64,000 bases of DNA, from NCBI GenBank assembly GCA_029948255.1, contig JALIZF010001938.1, forward strand, positions 1,175,501 through 1,239,500, written 5' to 3'. Position numbers and translations under genes: made by a program. The notes under the pieces were generated by a model that was not told the DNA's origin, made no database searches, and was given only the letters and a program-made list of their open reading frames with translations. The stretch's first letter is position 1. Each line of letters opens with the position of its first letter. The stretch is from Telmatactis stephensoni. Lineage: Eukaryota; Cnidaria; Anthozoa; Actiniaria; Isophelliidae. Positions 1-11,685 of this stretch are shown piece after piece.

Positions 1-58
1 TGAGGGCATTATTGGATATATTAGTTGTACACACTTGTGATATGTATAGAGAATACTT

Positions 59-191
59 CATGGAAAGTGTGCGCGTATGGTTTTTATTCACGAGTTGTGA
101 AGTATCGTAAAACGAACGAGCGAGGAACGAGCGAGTGAGTTTTATAATACAAAACAACGAGTGAATAAAAACTGTACAAGCACTTTCCATG
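59..191. repeat. Foldback (inverted repeat) element
   Basis: The sequence from 59 (CATGGAAAGTG, then TTTTTATTCAC) is mirrored as its reverse complement ending at 191 (GTGAATAAAAA, then CACTTTCCATG). Arms of about 50 bp are imperfect and flank a short AACGAGCGAGG-rich centre. No reading frame is present. It is one of many MITE-like hairpins in the window. Confidence 0.7.
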
Positions 192-598
192 GTGTTTTCT
201 GTTTATCATATGCATATCGATATTTTTATACATTTAGTCATTTTGCTGTGAAAAGTGGTTTGTTTTTCCATGGTCAAGATTTTGATTTCAAAAAATACAC
301 CTCATGAACCCTACAAAACGAAATTTAAATTACAAACAGACGTCAAAACAAAACAAAAATAATATTTATTTGTATCTAAAGTGAATGACAATGCAAAATT
401 ATAATTCTTTTCTGAGTAACTTGGACTTTTTTTCTCGTTGACAGACGTTTGTTTACAAAACGAGCAAAGACAATGCGAAGAATTTGAGTTCATTCAAAGT
501 ATTCAAAGACAAACTTACGGTCAAATTCACGCTCGTTAAACATGCTTGGCGTTTCAAATGTCCTTCAAAACTTGAAAAATTACCTTTAACTTGATTTA

Positions 599-757
599 TC
601 AGTGTTTTTGTCCGAGCTTTTCTATAAAAGGGCTCAGTTCGACTAAATTTTCATTCAGTGACTCCAAATCTGCCGGCCGTGAATCCTCCTTCGCTTTTTG
701 CAGCACAGCGTGGTTTTGAAAATCTTTTTCCCGTAGAGCTCTTCTTCTGCATGACAT
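599..757 (-). CDS. Short unassigned reading frame (52 aa)
   Basis: An ATG at 757 opens 52 codons on the minus strand ending at TGA 599-601. The product (MSCRRRALREK..., then ELSPFIEKLGQKH at the end) has a charged, helix-prone composition and coding-like codon use, and it reads better than the other frames. It lies among repeats, so it may be a fragment of a transposon protein. I do not recognise the family and assign no function. Confidence 0.25.
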   Translation of the reverse strand: MSCRRRALREKDFQNHAVLQKAKEDSRPADLESLNENLVELSPFIEKLGQKH

Positions 758-889
758 CGATGACTTTTGTGGTAAATAAGCTAATCTACTTGAATTTTTA
801 CTGAATAAAGATTAAAAATTGAACTGCCAAGACTGAAAATCCTTCGATAAAAAATGCTGAGAGGAGCCAGTTTGAAGAAAAATTTTCAT

Positions 890-1020
890 CAGGAATGAAG
901 TCGCTTCTGATTGGACGTATCGTTTTTCTCACACGTGAAAAAAAGCGATACGCGGCTTCTTGATTGGGACGTATTGTTTTTCTCACACGTGAAAAATCGC
1001 TACGTGCATTTCTGATTGGC
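890..1020. repeat. Tandem pair of about 60-bp repeats with internal hairpins
   Basis: Two adjacent copies of a block containing TGATTGG, ACGTAT, GTTTTTCTCACACGTGAAAAA and a CGATACG-like end. TTTTTCTCACACGTGAAAAA is itself nearly self-complementary. The rest of 1-1400 holds no recognised gene apart from the short frame at 599-757. Confidence 0.5.
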
Positions 1021-1404
1021 GGAGATTGGTAAACAAACGAAAATTTATTGAATGGCTTTTCTGTGAGTATATCTCGATATGTATATAATAAAACATTTTA
1101 TTTACTAGTATTGGCAAATAAACAAAGTTCCAAGTTCCAAGTTCCATATCAATATGAAGTGATGTCTAAACGGTAAACCAAGTATTGCAAATTTCTGAGA
1201 TGATCTCATCTAATTATCATTATAAATCCTTGATAACTAAGGAGTGTACAGCTCAAATGAAGAAATATTGCACCAGTTATATATTCACATACTGTGGAAT
1301 AGATGATGTTAGCTTGGAGCTAGGTTTGATATCCACTTTATGGGGCTTACATCAACATGATATTTGCAGACTAAGCTAACCATCAAAATGAAATAGATGC
1401 TTAC

Positions 1405-4400
1405 CTCTAAGCAGCCAGAGATCCCTCATAGGTCTGTTTTCAATCAAAGTATGTTCTAAGTATTTCCTCTTTAACAAGAGTTTCCATTCAACACATGCTT
1501 TCCTGTAAAAACATTCAGTTTAATAAATTTATTAAATGTAAATAAAGTTGAAATGTGATGCAAATATATTTCAGGGTTTCTAAGGTCTTATAGTCACTTG
1601 TTCAGATGGGTAATCATGAACAATCTGCACCGTACGGTAAGTCGTCGGTAAGGTAACAGTAAGTGGTCAGTAAGTAGTCGATTTATAAGTGGTCAGTAAG
1701 GTAACGGTAAGTGGTCGGTAAGTGGTCGATAAGTGGTCGATAAGTGGTCGGTAAGGTAACAGTAAATGGTCGGTAAGATAACGGTAAGGTAACGGTAAAA
1801 TGTGGTCGGTAAGGTAACGGTAAGGTAACGGTAAGGTAACGGTAAGATGACGGTAAGGTAACGGTAAGATGACGGTAAGGTAACGGTAAGATGACGGTAA
1901 GGCAATATTATCAGTAAAGGAAGGAAATAATATGGCAGAGAAATAAAAAAGTAGTGGAAGTACCAAGGTTTGGCTTTTATGAATGTGGTGGCTCTTAAAA
2001 GAGCCGTTTGATTTCAATGTTTCGATCTTCAATAACCAGCAGCAATGTCTCAAAGTATGGCGGATAGTAGATCCGTGTGGACATTTCGTATCTTCCATTG
2101 AAAATTCGTCAAGGTATTCTGGAACTCTGTTATAACAGGTGCTGCTCATTCAAATCAGTAACTTGACAAAAACATGATTTTGTTGTTGAATATACTGCCA
2201 AATTTGAAATAAAATATACGGAAGCTGATGTGGTCGGTAAGGTAATGGCAAGGTAATGGTAAGGTAACAGCAAGGTAACGGTAAGGTGACGGTAAGGTAA
2301 CGGTAAGTGGTTGACGAACCAAGTTACCGACCACTTACCGTACGGTGCAGATTGTTCACGATTACCGTTTAGGTGAAGCTGACTTGCCATAGAAACCTTA
2401 TTAAGGTACAGAGTTGCATTTTGGGGAAATTACATTATTGTACAGCTGTCATCTTTCTTTAGCCTTCATTGCCAGAACATTTTAACCCATTCCACATGTT
2501 AAATTGCTGTAGTTGTACTTGCTTCACCAGGAACCAATTCAACTTGATTGCACATTTACAATTACAAAACTGGCAACCACCTTTTGTACTTGTTGCATAA
2601 TTTCACTATTTATAACTAGATATGCTAGAATTGGATAGTATAATATTATAGTGTCATAAAACAGCTTACTAAAATGAGGGCTTGTACTATGTTTTTATGG
2701 ATATCAAAATAATGGTATCAATAGTCACATTTTATCTGGTTTGCACAACCTAACACAATAATGACTGACAACATTCTATGTCTTCTAAAGCTCATTATTA
2801 CCTCACACAGTGCTTGGTCCAGTTGATCTTTGTCTTTTTTACAAAGTTTGAAACTTTCATGGCAAAGAGCCATTTGTCCATGGCCTTTCTTGTTATCAAT
2901 GCATCTTTCTTTTGCATGAGCCAGTCATATCGCAGCCTATTCACAAAACCATATGCATAGAAAATCATCACTAACAATTTAATAAGTTAAAAATTTCAGA
3001 ATTTTTCAATTTCTGGGAAACCATAGAGATAAAATTTGAATACATGATGAGAAACAACTTGTCTTATTTTTGAGAGAACCAACTATATTGCTGGATGGTC
3101 GAGGATTGCAGGATTGAATTAAATTAATGTCTACTCATTACCTGATAGATGTGTTCTTATAAGTATGGGCCTTCCAAATCAGCATTGCCTTTGATAACAA
3201 AACTCTGTGCAAAATGTTTACAAAAGCTTGTCGCCTCTCATGTTGAGATCGTGTAACATTCAACCATTGGTTAAAAAATCTACGCTTCTTACCCTGTGAA
3301 ACAAGCACAGTATTGCTATAGATGAGTCATCATCCACAGGTCCCAGCGGACTTGGGCATTCATAAAACCAGTAAATAAGAAAGATACCCTGGGAAAGTGC
3401 TCTATAACCATTTCCAAGCTCAGATCTAATCTACTGCTTCTGGGGACTTGGGGACGGGAGAGACACGAGAAACCAGGGACAGGGGACAATTAGGGGATGT
3501 CTTAGGAACTCCCACTGGAGACTTTGGTACTGTCCCTTGTGGACAGGGGATACCATAGGCCAGTCCTGGACATGGGTGTTGTGTGACCTTCCACAACCTC
3601 AGAGAAAAGTTTCATTTGGATCCAATTTATTTTTGTAGTCATTTTCAGCTGCATTTATGTGTGAATTTGAAGGTTGGTCACAGATTTGAGCTTCACCCAG
3701 TAAACTCACCTTTCTAGCCATGGCTTTACAAAGGTGTCGATGGATGACTTTTCTACGATATCTCAAAAACCAAAGATGATATACTCTCCTATAAAGAAGA
3801 GCATTTAATAAGGAATCACAATTATAAACATCGATGGACATCTTAGCTACATTATATTGTAGTTATAGAAACAAATAAAGTCTTACTTCTGCAATAGTGT
3901 ACCATGGTATTTTTCAGCTTTTTTGGCCATTAGTCTTTGCTTCCAGTTTACAAAACTCTGTTTTATCAGGGCTCTACTGTAATACTCTTTACACATACTT
4001 TGAAATCTTTGATGTATGACCCTATAAATTACAGACTATAGTTACACAAGCCAAAGGGTAATTAAACCATGTACTATATATAAGCAGAAACACATAAGGG
4101 GTTTTCAACTCCCTTATGTGTTTCTGATATAAGGAAGATAGTCTATTACTATCAGTCTTTTAGGACTTAAAAATTGTACCTGACAATTTGTACCTGTGTC
4201 TACCTTTAGTTATAGGGAAGTCACTGTAATTTTAGCTCATTTCTTCCAAAATTTTATCTCTGAATAATTATATAAACCATTTTGATTTTTTGGTTTTTAT
4301 TGTTTGATAATCATTAGCATAATCTAGGACAACAGGACAAAATTGGACTGATTAAATAAGTTGCTCTTTTTGCTCCTTGGGCTCATACACCAACATCACC

Positions 4401-7400
4401 AAACATATCAGATTTTGATCCATGTCACAAAATACAGCAACCTCTGATGAAACTGCTGGTTATTTATTTCAGCAGATTTGAACCTATCACAGAGAAGCTC
4501 TTAGTACCCTAGTTTTGAAAATGGCTTCTGTTTATGAAGGTCTGCTTATCAACCAACTTTCTAATCTTTGCATCGACTGAAAATCCCAACAAAAAAGCCA
4601 ACATAGTATCAACCCAAAATCAACAAAATATCAGTGAATGAATAATAACTTTAACCCACATTTTTGTAGTAAAAGACCTTACTTTGCATATTGTGTCCAG
4701 TTTCTCCATGAATAAAAGGCTCTGATGACTATTCTCCTCCTATAAGAAGGGGTTAACAAGTCACTAAAAATTAATATTACTGACAACAATGCAAAAGTGT
4801 CAATCTGGTTAATTTAAAAGCTTTGACACGATCAAAAGTTGTTAATACATACTTTGCAAGGCTATTGGCAACTGAACACTTCTTCCGTCTTTCCAACCAA
4901 ACTTTAAAGACTCGTGCTTGAAGGCTATTATCATAGTGTATTCTATAAAGTAAAAAATAAATGTAAAGGAATGTTAAGTGGAAGTAAGATGGCTGCAACA
5001 TCATTCAGATTGTATTGCAAGAGGCAGCCAGCCATCTTCTTTATTTTACACCACATGTACAATTTATAAATCTAACAAAAACAGAAAAATATTGAGGCAT
5101 ACATCAAAGGAGAAATAACAACAGAGAAATCAAAAATTAATAATCATGAAACAACAACAACAACAAGCAAATTTGGTATAGAAACATCGACATTTGTCGA
5201 TGTTTCTATACCAAATTTGCATTAAGTCTTCAACGTCACTTTTGGCCATTTTCCAGCAAGGTAATTCACATTCCAGTCAAATGACCACATTTTTCATGAG
5301 TATTCAGGGAGTTTATAGTTATTCTTGTTAGTCAAAGTGACATCTAAATAACAAACTTCTAACCTTGCCACTTCATTAGTTCTTGTCTTAACAACTCTTT
5401 GCGCAGCATAGATTCTCCAGGAATGCCAGCATTTGGTCAGCAAAGTTATTCTACATTTAATTGAAAATCAGGCATTAGATGGAATGCATAATTATTATAA
5501 ACTGAGATGTGTGTTATATGGGGGAGTGGGGTGGGGAGGGGGGGTACTGAGGCTATTGCATGGGTACATGTAGTAGTACCTATGGTTCAGGCATGGAAAT
5601 ACAGTCATGGAAACTGGCAAGCATATGGTTTAGATCTAAAGTTTTAATTTGTAAAGTTTAAGTGCATAGATCAGGATTGTATATGCACTATATAAGTTTA
5701 TATTATAATAATTGGCATATTACGCACACTCTGATTGGTCGAACAACCATGTGTAATTAGAGTACACACACATAGATGGCGTTATCGAATCTTACGCACG
5801 CTCTGATTGGTTGGAATGTTTTGATAAATATTATTTCTCACACACCACTGGGAGCTATTGTCAAGCTGACCACCGCCAACTGACTTCTTTATTTCATATC
5901 AACAAAACTAAAACTCAACTTACATCAAGCATGGTAAACACATAACAAACTAGATAAGACTGTCAACCAGAGCCTAATTAAAATGATACTCTAGCAATGT
6001 CGACTGAGGGTTGGGTGGGTACTTAAGGGCTCAAACTTACAAGTCAGTAATGGCGGACAGCAAAAAAGCAACTGATTTTTGCCCACTGCACACGTGACTA
6101 AGGCCCCTAGAGCCCAGGCCCCAGTGATGTGTGAGAAAACATTTTCCACTTCTTTCGTTCCTCAGCCAGAGGAAAATACAACTTCTCACACACCACTGGG
6201 AGCTATTGTCAAGCTGACCACCGCAATTTACAAAGCATAGAGGACTGAGCCCATCATTGTCTCAACATCCACCCTATTTTACCCTGCAATACTATATAAA
6301 AGTAACTGTACAATTAACGTATGAGCAATGTTCAAATATCGACTTTTCAAATTATGCCTGGTATCTAATGTCCATGCCAAATTATTAACTTCAATAAATT
6401 AATGTCTGATATCCAATGTCCATTCACAAGTACAGTTTTCATAAGTAATTATCCACAAATTTCAGCATCATACTGAACCATGAATCTCTTTAGTAACCAG
6501 TAGCAACGAGTCCAATGATTCTTGAATGTAATTGTTCCTTGCCTTCTCACTTTTCCATCCTCCCTGCCTCTGGAACAAGCGATCTGGTATCCTAAGTGCT
6601 GCTGCAGCCGAGGCACCGCCTGACCGAAGGCTATGAATTCCATACAAGCTAGGGTCCAGTCCTTCCCTTCGTAACTCATTTTTCACGAGCTCGCTTGCAC
6701 GTGAATAGGACATAGGTGCTTTCCTCAGAATCTGGCCTGCTTTTGCGCTCTGAATTTTACAGAACACACTTGATCCTTCTGCATGGCTGCCCATCTTCAG
6801 GAACTTCTCCGTCACTGCCACAGGGCATGGAGCTGCATCGCACCTTGCCACAAAGACCCAGGACCCTTCGCGGAATTGATCATTCTTCCGTTGCTGCAGG
6901 AAGATTGCAACATGTGACTCTTCGAAGAGCAGATCATCTACTTTCAGGTTGCTTAAATCATCCCACCGCAAGAAACCAAAGAACCCCAATGCAAATAGAA
7001 CTGCCACTTGTAAATCTGCCAGACTACCTTTCTCCAGACGAGATATAATGCTCATGACCTGGTCTGCCTTGAGGGGTCTCTTGCGATCTGGTGGCTTGGC
7101 TAGAATTCTCCGAGCAGCATCCACTATCTGGATGACAACAGGGTTTTCAGCCACCTGTGGTTGACCCATTTTCTTTTGTACCCAACTAACTCCATACACT
7201 GCAGTATTAATGGTGGAAACTGACTTGTTCTCATTGATAAGTTTAACTAAGTACAATGAGAACACCACTGTCTCAACTGGCAGAAAGGCTGCATTGTAGT
7301 GTTCGGCCCAGGACTTCCATGCACTGAATGCACGTAGATATGTGTGAACTGTCTTTGGAGCCCTATCACGAATCAGAACCGATGGAAGTGCCTTCGCCAG

Positions 7401-10400
7401 CTCTTTCAGCATTGGATGGTCCAGCCCATCAACTGGTAGGTTGTCTAACAAACCCAACTCTTGTGTGTTGTCAAGTGACACTGAAATTCATAAATATGAT
7501 AGTATGAGGCACTTTGACTAACCCCATGTGCCCCCCAACAGCTCTCTAGCTTGCAATTTACCCATAACATTACTCCCTCCAACTGATATCCCCAATGGCC
7601 ATTATGCTCTAACAGCATCAGCTTCCACAAGCTAGACACAACTAGGATTCAAGCATTCCTTAAAACAGTACATGAGTGGTCTGTTCACCCCTGCCCTCGC
7701 AGTTTCATTATCATAAACATAAATATATTGCCCTGACAGCATATTGGAATGCCCTGACAGCAATCAATTTGGAATGCCCTAACAGCACAAGCAAAACATG
7801 CCATAACAGCATCAGTGACATGCCCTAACAGCATGTAGTGTCACTGTATACACACCATACCTGGCAGCAGCAATTGACTTGATTTGTAAGGCATCCCTGC
7901 CAATACATTTGCCCTAACAGCATGTCAAGTAGCGATATCCTCCTGGTTGCTGAAGCAAATTCTCAATGCCAAAACAGCAAATGAAGGGGTGCCAGAAGTA
8001 AAAATACTGCTTGCTGAAGATCCTGACAGGAAGATTCCATCATAGGGGGGAATTCGTATACATCCCTTAATGAAGCTTCTCCAAGACCTAGACCTATTGA
8101 TAAGGAGGGGCCACCAGACTGCAGACGGCCACTCTGGGACAATCAATGAACCGTCTTCCCTTCCAGCAGACATGTGTCTCAGAACTTTAGGTATAAGATT
8201 GGGTGGTGGAAAAACCCAATTGTTCTCATGAGCCCAGCAGACTGTGAAGGCATTGATAGTCTCGCACCCTGGGTTCCGGTATCGACTACAATATCTGTCC
8301 AGTTGTTTAGTTTTGACAGTAGCAAACCTGTCAATGGAATGTGGTCCCCATAATTTATCAACATACTGGAAACACCTAGGATCCAGCATGTAGTCATTTG
8401 TATCCTCCACTCTTGATAGTTCATCTGCTGTAACATTATTATCTCTGCTTACCCACTCCACCGACAGGCGAATGTTCAACTCTTGACAAAGTTTGTAAAC
8501 TAATACTGCCTCCAAATGAAGATCTGGAATTCGACTTCCAACAGACATGATGATTTCTGCATTTTTGTTGTCAGTTCTATGACATACTTCTTTTCCTTGA
8601 AGGTCTTTTCCATAAGACTCCAAGACAAGACGTATGGCTCTCAACTCTCGAAAAGTAGAACTTCTAGTGCTTTCTTCTTCTGACCAGCTTCCAACTGCTG
8701 CTTCACCATTAATGTGAACTGCAAAACCACCCCAGCCTTGACCACTAGCATCTGAATAAGTTATGACCTCGATTTTAGGGCTGGGGGCCCATATGGGATA
8801 TCCCTTAATGTCCAAATTACATTTCCAGAACAGTATCTCTGTGCGACTGTCCGAAGACAGACAGATAGGTTGGTCCCAACAGGGGGCCTGACAAATGTCT
8901 CTGTAAAGCCCCCTTGTCCAAAGACGCACGACTGGACCCATAGCCAGAGTCATAGAAGCCAAAGAGCCAGACACACGAGCTAATGTCCTTGCAGACACAC
9001 AAAAATCCTTTGCTACAACAATGTCAATAAGCTGCTTTAAGACATCCACTCTACGGATTGGTACCTGAAAGGTACCTGCTTTGAGGTCCATAATGAATCC
9101 CAAGAGTTCCACAGACTGCGAAGGTATCCACTGGCTCTTTTCTTCATTTGCTACAAAGCCACTCAGTTTAATATCCATCCTGACAGACTCTGACATATTA
9201 CAAGCATCAACAAATCCCTGCTCTGCACCAGCACCATCATCCAGATATGTAAATATACGAAATCCCTTACTCCTCCAGTGTTTGACCAAAGCTTTTTGTA
9301 TCTTTGTGAACACATAAGGCCCAGTTGCCAAGCCAAATGGGAGAACAGTAAATTTAAAATATCTGAGTATGCCATCCAGCAAAAATGAACATCCAAGAAA
9401 AGTTGTATGGGATGGAAATATGTCAACATGGTGGTAACCACTTTTATAATCAAACTTGAAAACCCAGTCATTTTTCTGAAACAACTCTGATGCTGTTTGG
9501 ATGCCTTCATACTTAAACTTGCAGGATCTCAAATAATTATTAACATAGCGTAAGTCCAAAATTAACCTGGACTTGCCACTGGCATTTTTTACAACACCCA
9601 GTGGGTTCAGAACAGTCACATCGTCTATCTTGACTTCTACCAATGCACCTGAGGACACAAGTTTTCTTATCTCTTGACATACAAACTCCTGGTTTTGGTC
9701 AACACTAGGATGGTTTCTAAAACTCCTTCTAGTTGGAAGTGAAATAAAAGGTAGGTAATATCCATTCTCAATTATACTCAGCACCCATGGGCTTGTTCCT
9801 ATACTGCGCCAAAATGTAATGTTTTCTTTTAGTCTGCCTTTAACCCGCACAGCAGACTCCAACTCAACGTCATATAAATCCAACAATTGACCGATTTTTT
9901 GAAGTCCATCCAAATTCGCTTCTGAATACTGTTCAGTGTCAGTTTGTAATGTACTATTAAGCATTTGATGCAAGTCCAGATGACTGGGATTGCCCTGTTC
10001 CACCGTTACCTGTCGGTGCTCGACAGTCTCGGGCAACGTGACCAGTGCGGAAGCAGCGAAAACAAGTACGTGAATCACGAGTAACCGTAACAGTTGGCAA
10101 TTTTCCAGCCGAAGAGCCCAGAGCAGGTTTTTCCACAGTAACACGTCTCTCAACTCCTCGTTGTGTAGTCTGTCTCTTTGACTTAAACAGTTTTGCTTTG
10201 CGTTTTTCTTCCCGTAGAAACTTCGACTCCTTAACTGCTTTCTTGATCTTTTTCTCGTCATCCGAATCACTCGCGATCGGATCCGTCGAGTAACATTCCA
10301 CAGTGTCCCAGCCATATTTCTCTGCAATGCAAATGTGTTTGTTTCGTTCAAGGAGCAAATTCTCACCTTCTTTCAGAAATTCCTCCCGTAACTCGTCGTC

Positions 10401-11629
10401 GCTTGCATCTTTTGCGGCGTTAATCTTTTCAAGCACCTTCTTATTCAGCTGGTATTGCTTCTTGTTTCCCTCGAACTTAAACTCCGGCTCAGTCCCATCG
10501 TTTTTTCCCGCCTTTTTTGATTTCACGTCTAATTCAGCTTTCAGCTTTTTGATTTCTTTTCCGTATTCTTTCTGTTGTGCTAATAGCTCCTTAGCCCAAT
10601 CTGGTGGTTCGCTGGACGACTGTGATGTTCTCGGTTGATCCGCATTCACTTCTGGACTTCGACTGCGGGAATGGCGACTGCTGTGGCTACGTGAACGCCG
10701 TTCTCCTTCCGGGCTTTTGTTATGTGACTGGAGCCGGTTAACCACTCTAGACCGAGATTTTGGTCTGCTTTTACTTCTATTCATAACAACACGCGAAAAA
10801 CTGAACGATAACTACGATAATTTTTGATACAAATACGTAACTCAAACTTACAAGTCAGTAATGGCGGACAGCAAAAAAGCAACTGATTTTTGCCCACTGC
10901 ACACGTGACTAAGGCCCCTAGAGCCCAGGCCCCAGTGATGTGTGAGAAAACATTTTCCACTTCTTTCGTTCCTCAGCCAGAGGAAAATACAACATAAAAC
11001 AGATAGATTCCATTTTTCCGTGCATCTGTACTCTAATCGATGCACGGAAGACATCAAAATGTGGTGAGAACAACAGTCATGCCACTCGACATCGTCTCGT
11101 GGCGTACTTTTTTGTTCTCACCACATTTTAACGTCATCTGTGCATCAATTAGAGTACAGACGCACAGAAAAATGGAATCTATTTGTTAAATATATCATTA
11201 TTAATACTTACTGAAAGTTCAACTTGGCAACACTATTGTTCTGTTCCACAGTGTATCTCATCTTCCATTTGATATAACTACGTGACATGACATATTTGTT
11301 TGCCATTCCTTCCAGAATTTTATCCCTGACAAAACAATCAACTGTATAAGAATTAACTGGCAATGTGATGTACATATACATGTAGGGAATCAAAGAGTTC
11401 AAAATTGAACAAGCATTTCTAAAGGCAAGTGCAATTTGAGATTTTTTGAAATCCCAAAAAATTCAATTTATTCAAAATTGCATGTCTGAGAAAACCATTT
11501 GATTTCCTAATAATAATATCCATGGATAATTATAGAAACAAATGACTGGGGTTTTTTTCTGTACAAAAGAGCAAAATAAATTTCTGCAAGTGCTAAATTT
11601 CTTTCTTTGAATTCTTTCTTTCTTTGAAT

Positions 11630-11685
<56 letters not shown>

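Larger units (their letters stand above)
5835..10993 (-). mobile_element. Complete DIRS-group (Ngaro/PAT-type) tyrosine-recombinase retrotransposon
   Basis: The 5159-bp element is in the minus orientation, with split direct repeats in the order A1 - ORFs - B1 - A2 - B2. A1 is about 10992-10842 and A2 about 6182-6031 (150 bp, nearly identical). B1 is 6183-6226 and B2 5835-5877. Three long uninterrupted frames encode a zinc-knuckle gag, RT plus RNase H, and a tyrosine recombinase. There is no integrase, no LTR and no target duplication, as expected for recombinase-mediated insertion. Comparison with the empty composite repeat at 23184 places the ends at 5835 and 10993. It lies in an intron of the SFI1-like gene, in the sense orientation. 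The intact frames and near-identical repeats suggest a recent, possibly still active copy (inference). Confidence 0.92.
5699..11190. repeat. Composite foldback repeat split by the DIRS element
   Basis: Positions 5699-5834 match 23055-23183, and 10994-11190 match 23184-23356. In the second locus the two parts are contiguous. The left part has two direct copies of TTACGCRCRCTCTGATTGGT. The right part is a hairpin whose arms carry AGATTCCATTTTTCCGTG and its complement. It is thus the insertion target of the retrotransposon. Confidence 0.85.

Noticed and set aside
1195..1290. Possible last exon of the SFI1-like gene after the acceptor CTATTCCACAG
   Set aside because: Phase fits, but the product is short and not repeat-like; kept only as a remark.
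1667..2390. Frames rich in LPYRYLTV
   Set aside because: Translation of the GGTAACGGTAAG minisatellite inside a TIR element.
6716..7164. Plus-strand frames across the recombinase
   Set aside because: Antisense shadows of ORF3, whose catalytic motifs are clear.
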